A DNA stretch of 5,724 nucleotides from Syntrophomonadaceae bacterium. GTDB lineage: Bacteria > Bacillota > Syntrophomonadia > Syntrophomonadales > Syntrophomonadaceae. The position numbers and the translations under genes are program-made. Positions 5,677-5,724 of the stretch are shown here, piece after piece (position 1 is the stretch's first letter; every line of letters begins with the position of its first letter). The notes beneath the pieces are model-generated. The model was not told the origin of the DNA, searched no databases, and saw nothing but the letters and a program-made list of their open reading frames with translations. The DNA lies in the NCBI GenBank assembly GCA_012522705.1, contig JAAYJY010000149.1, positions 1-5,724 on the forward strand, given 5' to 3'.

Positions 5677-5724
5677 CTGAAGACATATGTCAGCATATCA
5701 GTGGGCGCACTCTCAGGGTGGGCC
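5677..5724. other. downstream of prs, no gene or clear terminator seen
   Basis: A 10-bp palindrome GACATATGTC (5682-5691) is present but has no unpaired loop or T-run, so it is not a terminator. No ribosome binding site plus start codon is visible before the window ends. In related genomes pth or a ctc-like gene often follows prs; that cannot be tested here. Confidence 0.4.

Noticed and set aside
5682..5691. GACATATGTC palindrome after prs as a terminator
   Set aside because: It has no loop, no GC-rich stem and no T-run; a 10-bp palindrome of this composition can occur by chance.

Overview
The window reads as chromosomal housekeeping sequence from an endospore-forming, Gram-positive bacterium of the Bacillota. 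The class Clostridia is most likely, for example a Syntrophomonas-, Moorella- or Desulfotomaculum-like lineage, but I cannot fix the genus. The evidence is a clear spoIIR sporulation gene, strong AGGAGG-type ribosome binding sites, moderate base composition, and a gene order that is a variant of the Bacillus subtilis ispE-purR-yabJ-spoVG-glmU-prs cluster. All genes lie on the + strand.

Layout. Positions 1-~80 hold no gene I can support. Positions 85-114 carry a textbook match to a sigma-F (forespore) promoter, followed by spoIIR (138-713, TTG start). A perfect 22-bp inverted repeat (723-770) acts as the likely terminator and separates spoIIR from the next unit. A promoter with a consensus -10 box (822-827) then serves ispE (856-1740), an overlapping GntR/FCD-family regulator (1733-2428) and an uncharacterised MobA-like nucleotidyltransferase (2456-3235). 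A second good promoter (3245-3274) precedes glmU (best start GTG at 3339, to 4685), which is followed after 43 bp by prs (4729-5676). The last 48 bases hold no supported gene.

How the genes relate. SpoIIR is the forespore-to-mother-cell signal that triggers pro-sigma-E processing. IspE is the CDP-ME kinase of the MEP isoprenoid pathway, GlmU makes UDP-GlcNAc for peptidoglycan, and Prs makes PRPP for nucleotides and some amino acids. The cluster thus links precursor supply for the envelope (undecaprenyl and UDP-GlcNAc) with nucleotide supply. The two genes between ispE and glmU, the GntR regulator and the divergent nucleotidyltransferase, fill the slot that holds purR-yabJ-spoVG in B. subtilis. 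They are the only parts whose function is open.

I found no mobile element, CRISPR array, RNA gene or evident new defence or biosynthetic system. The points most worth checking are the sigma-F promoter, the palindromic terminator, and the nucleotidyltransferase with its altered nucleotide-binding loop.
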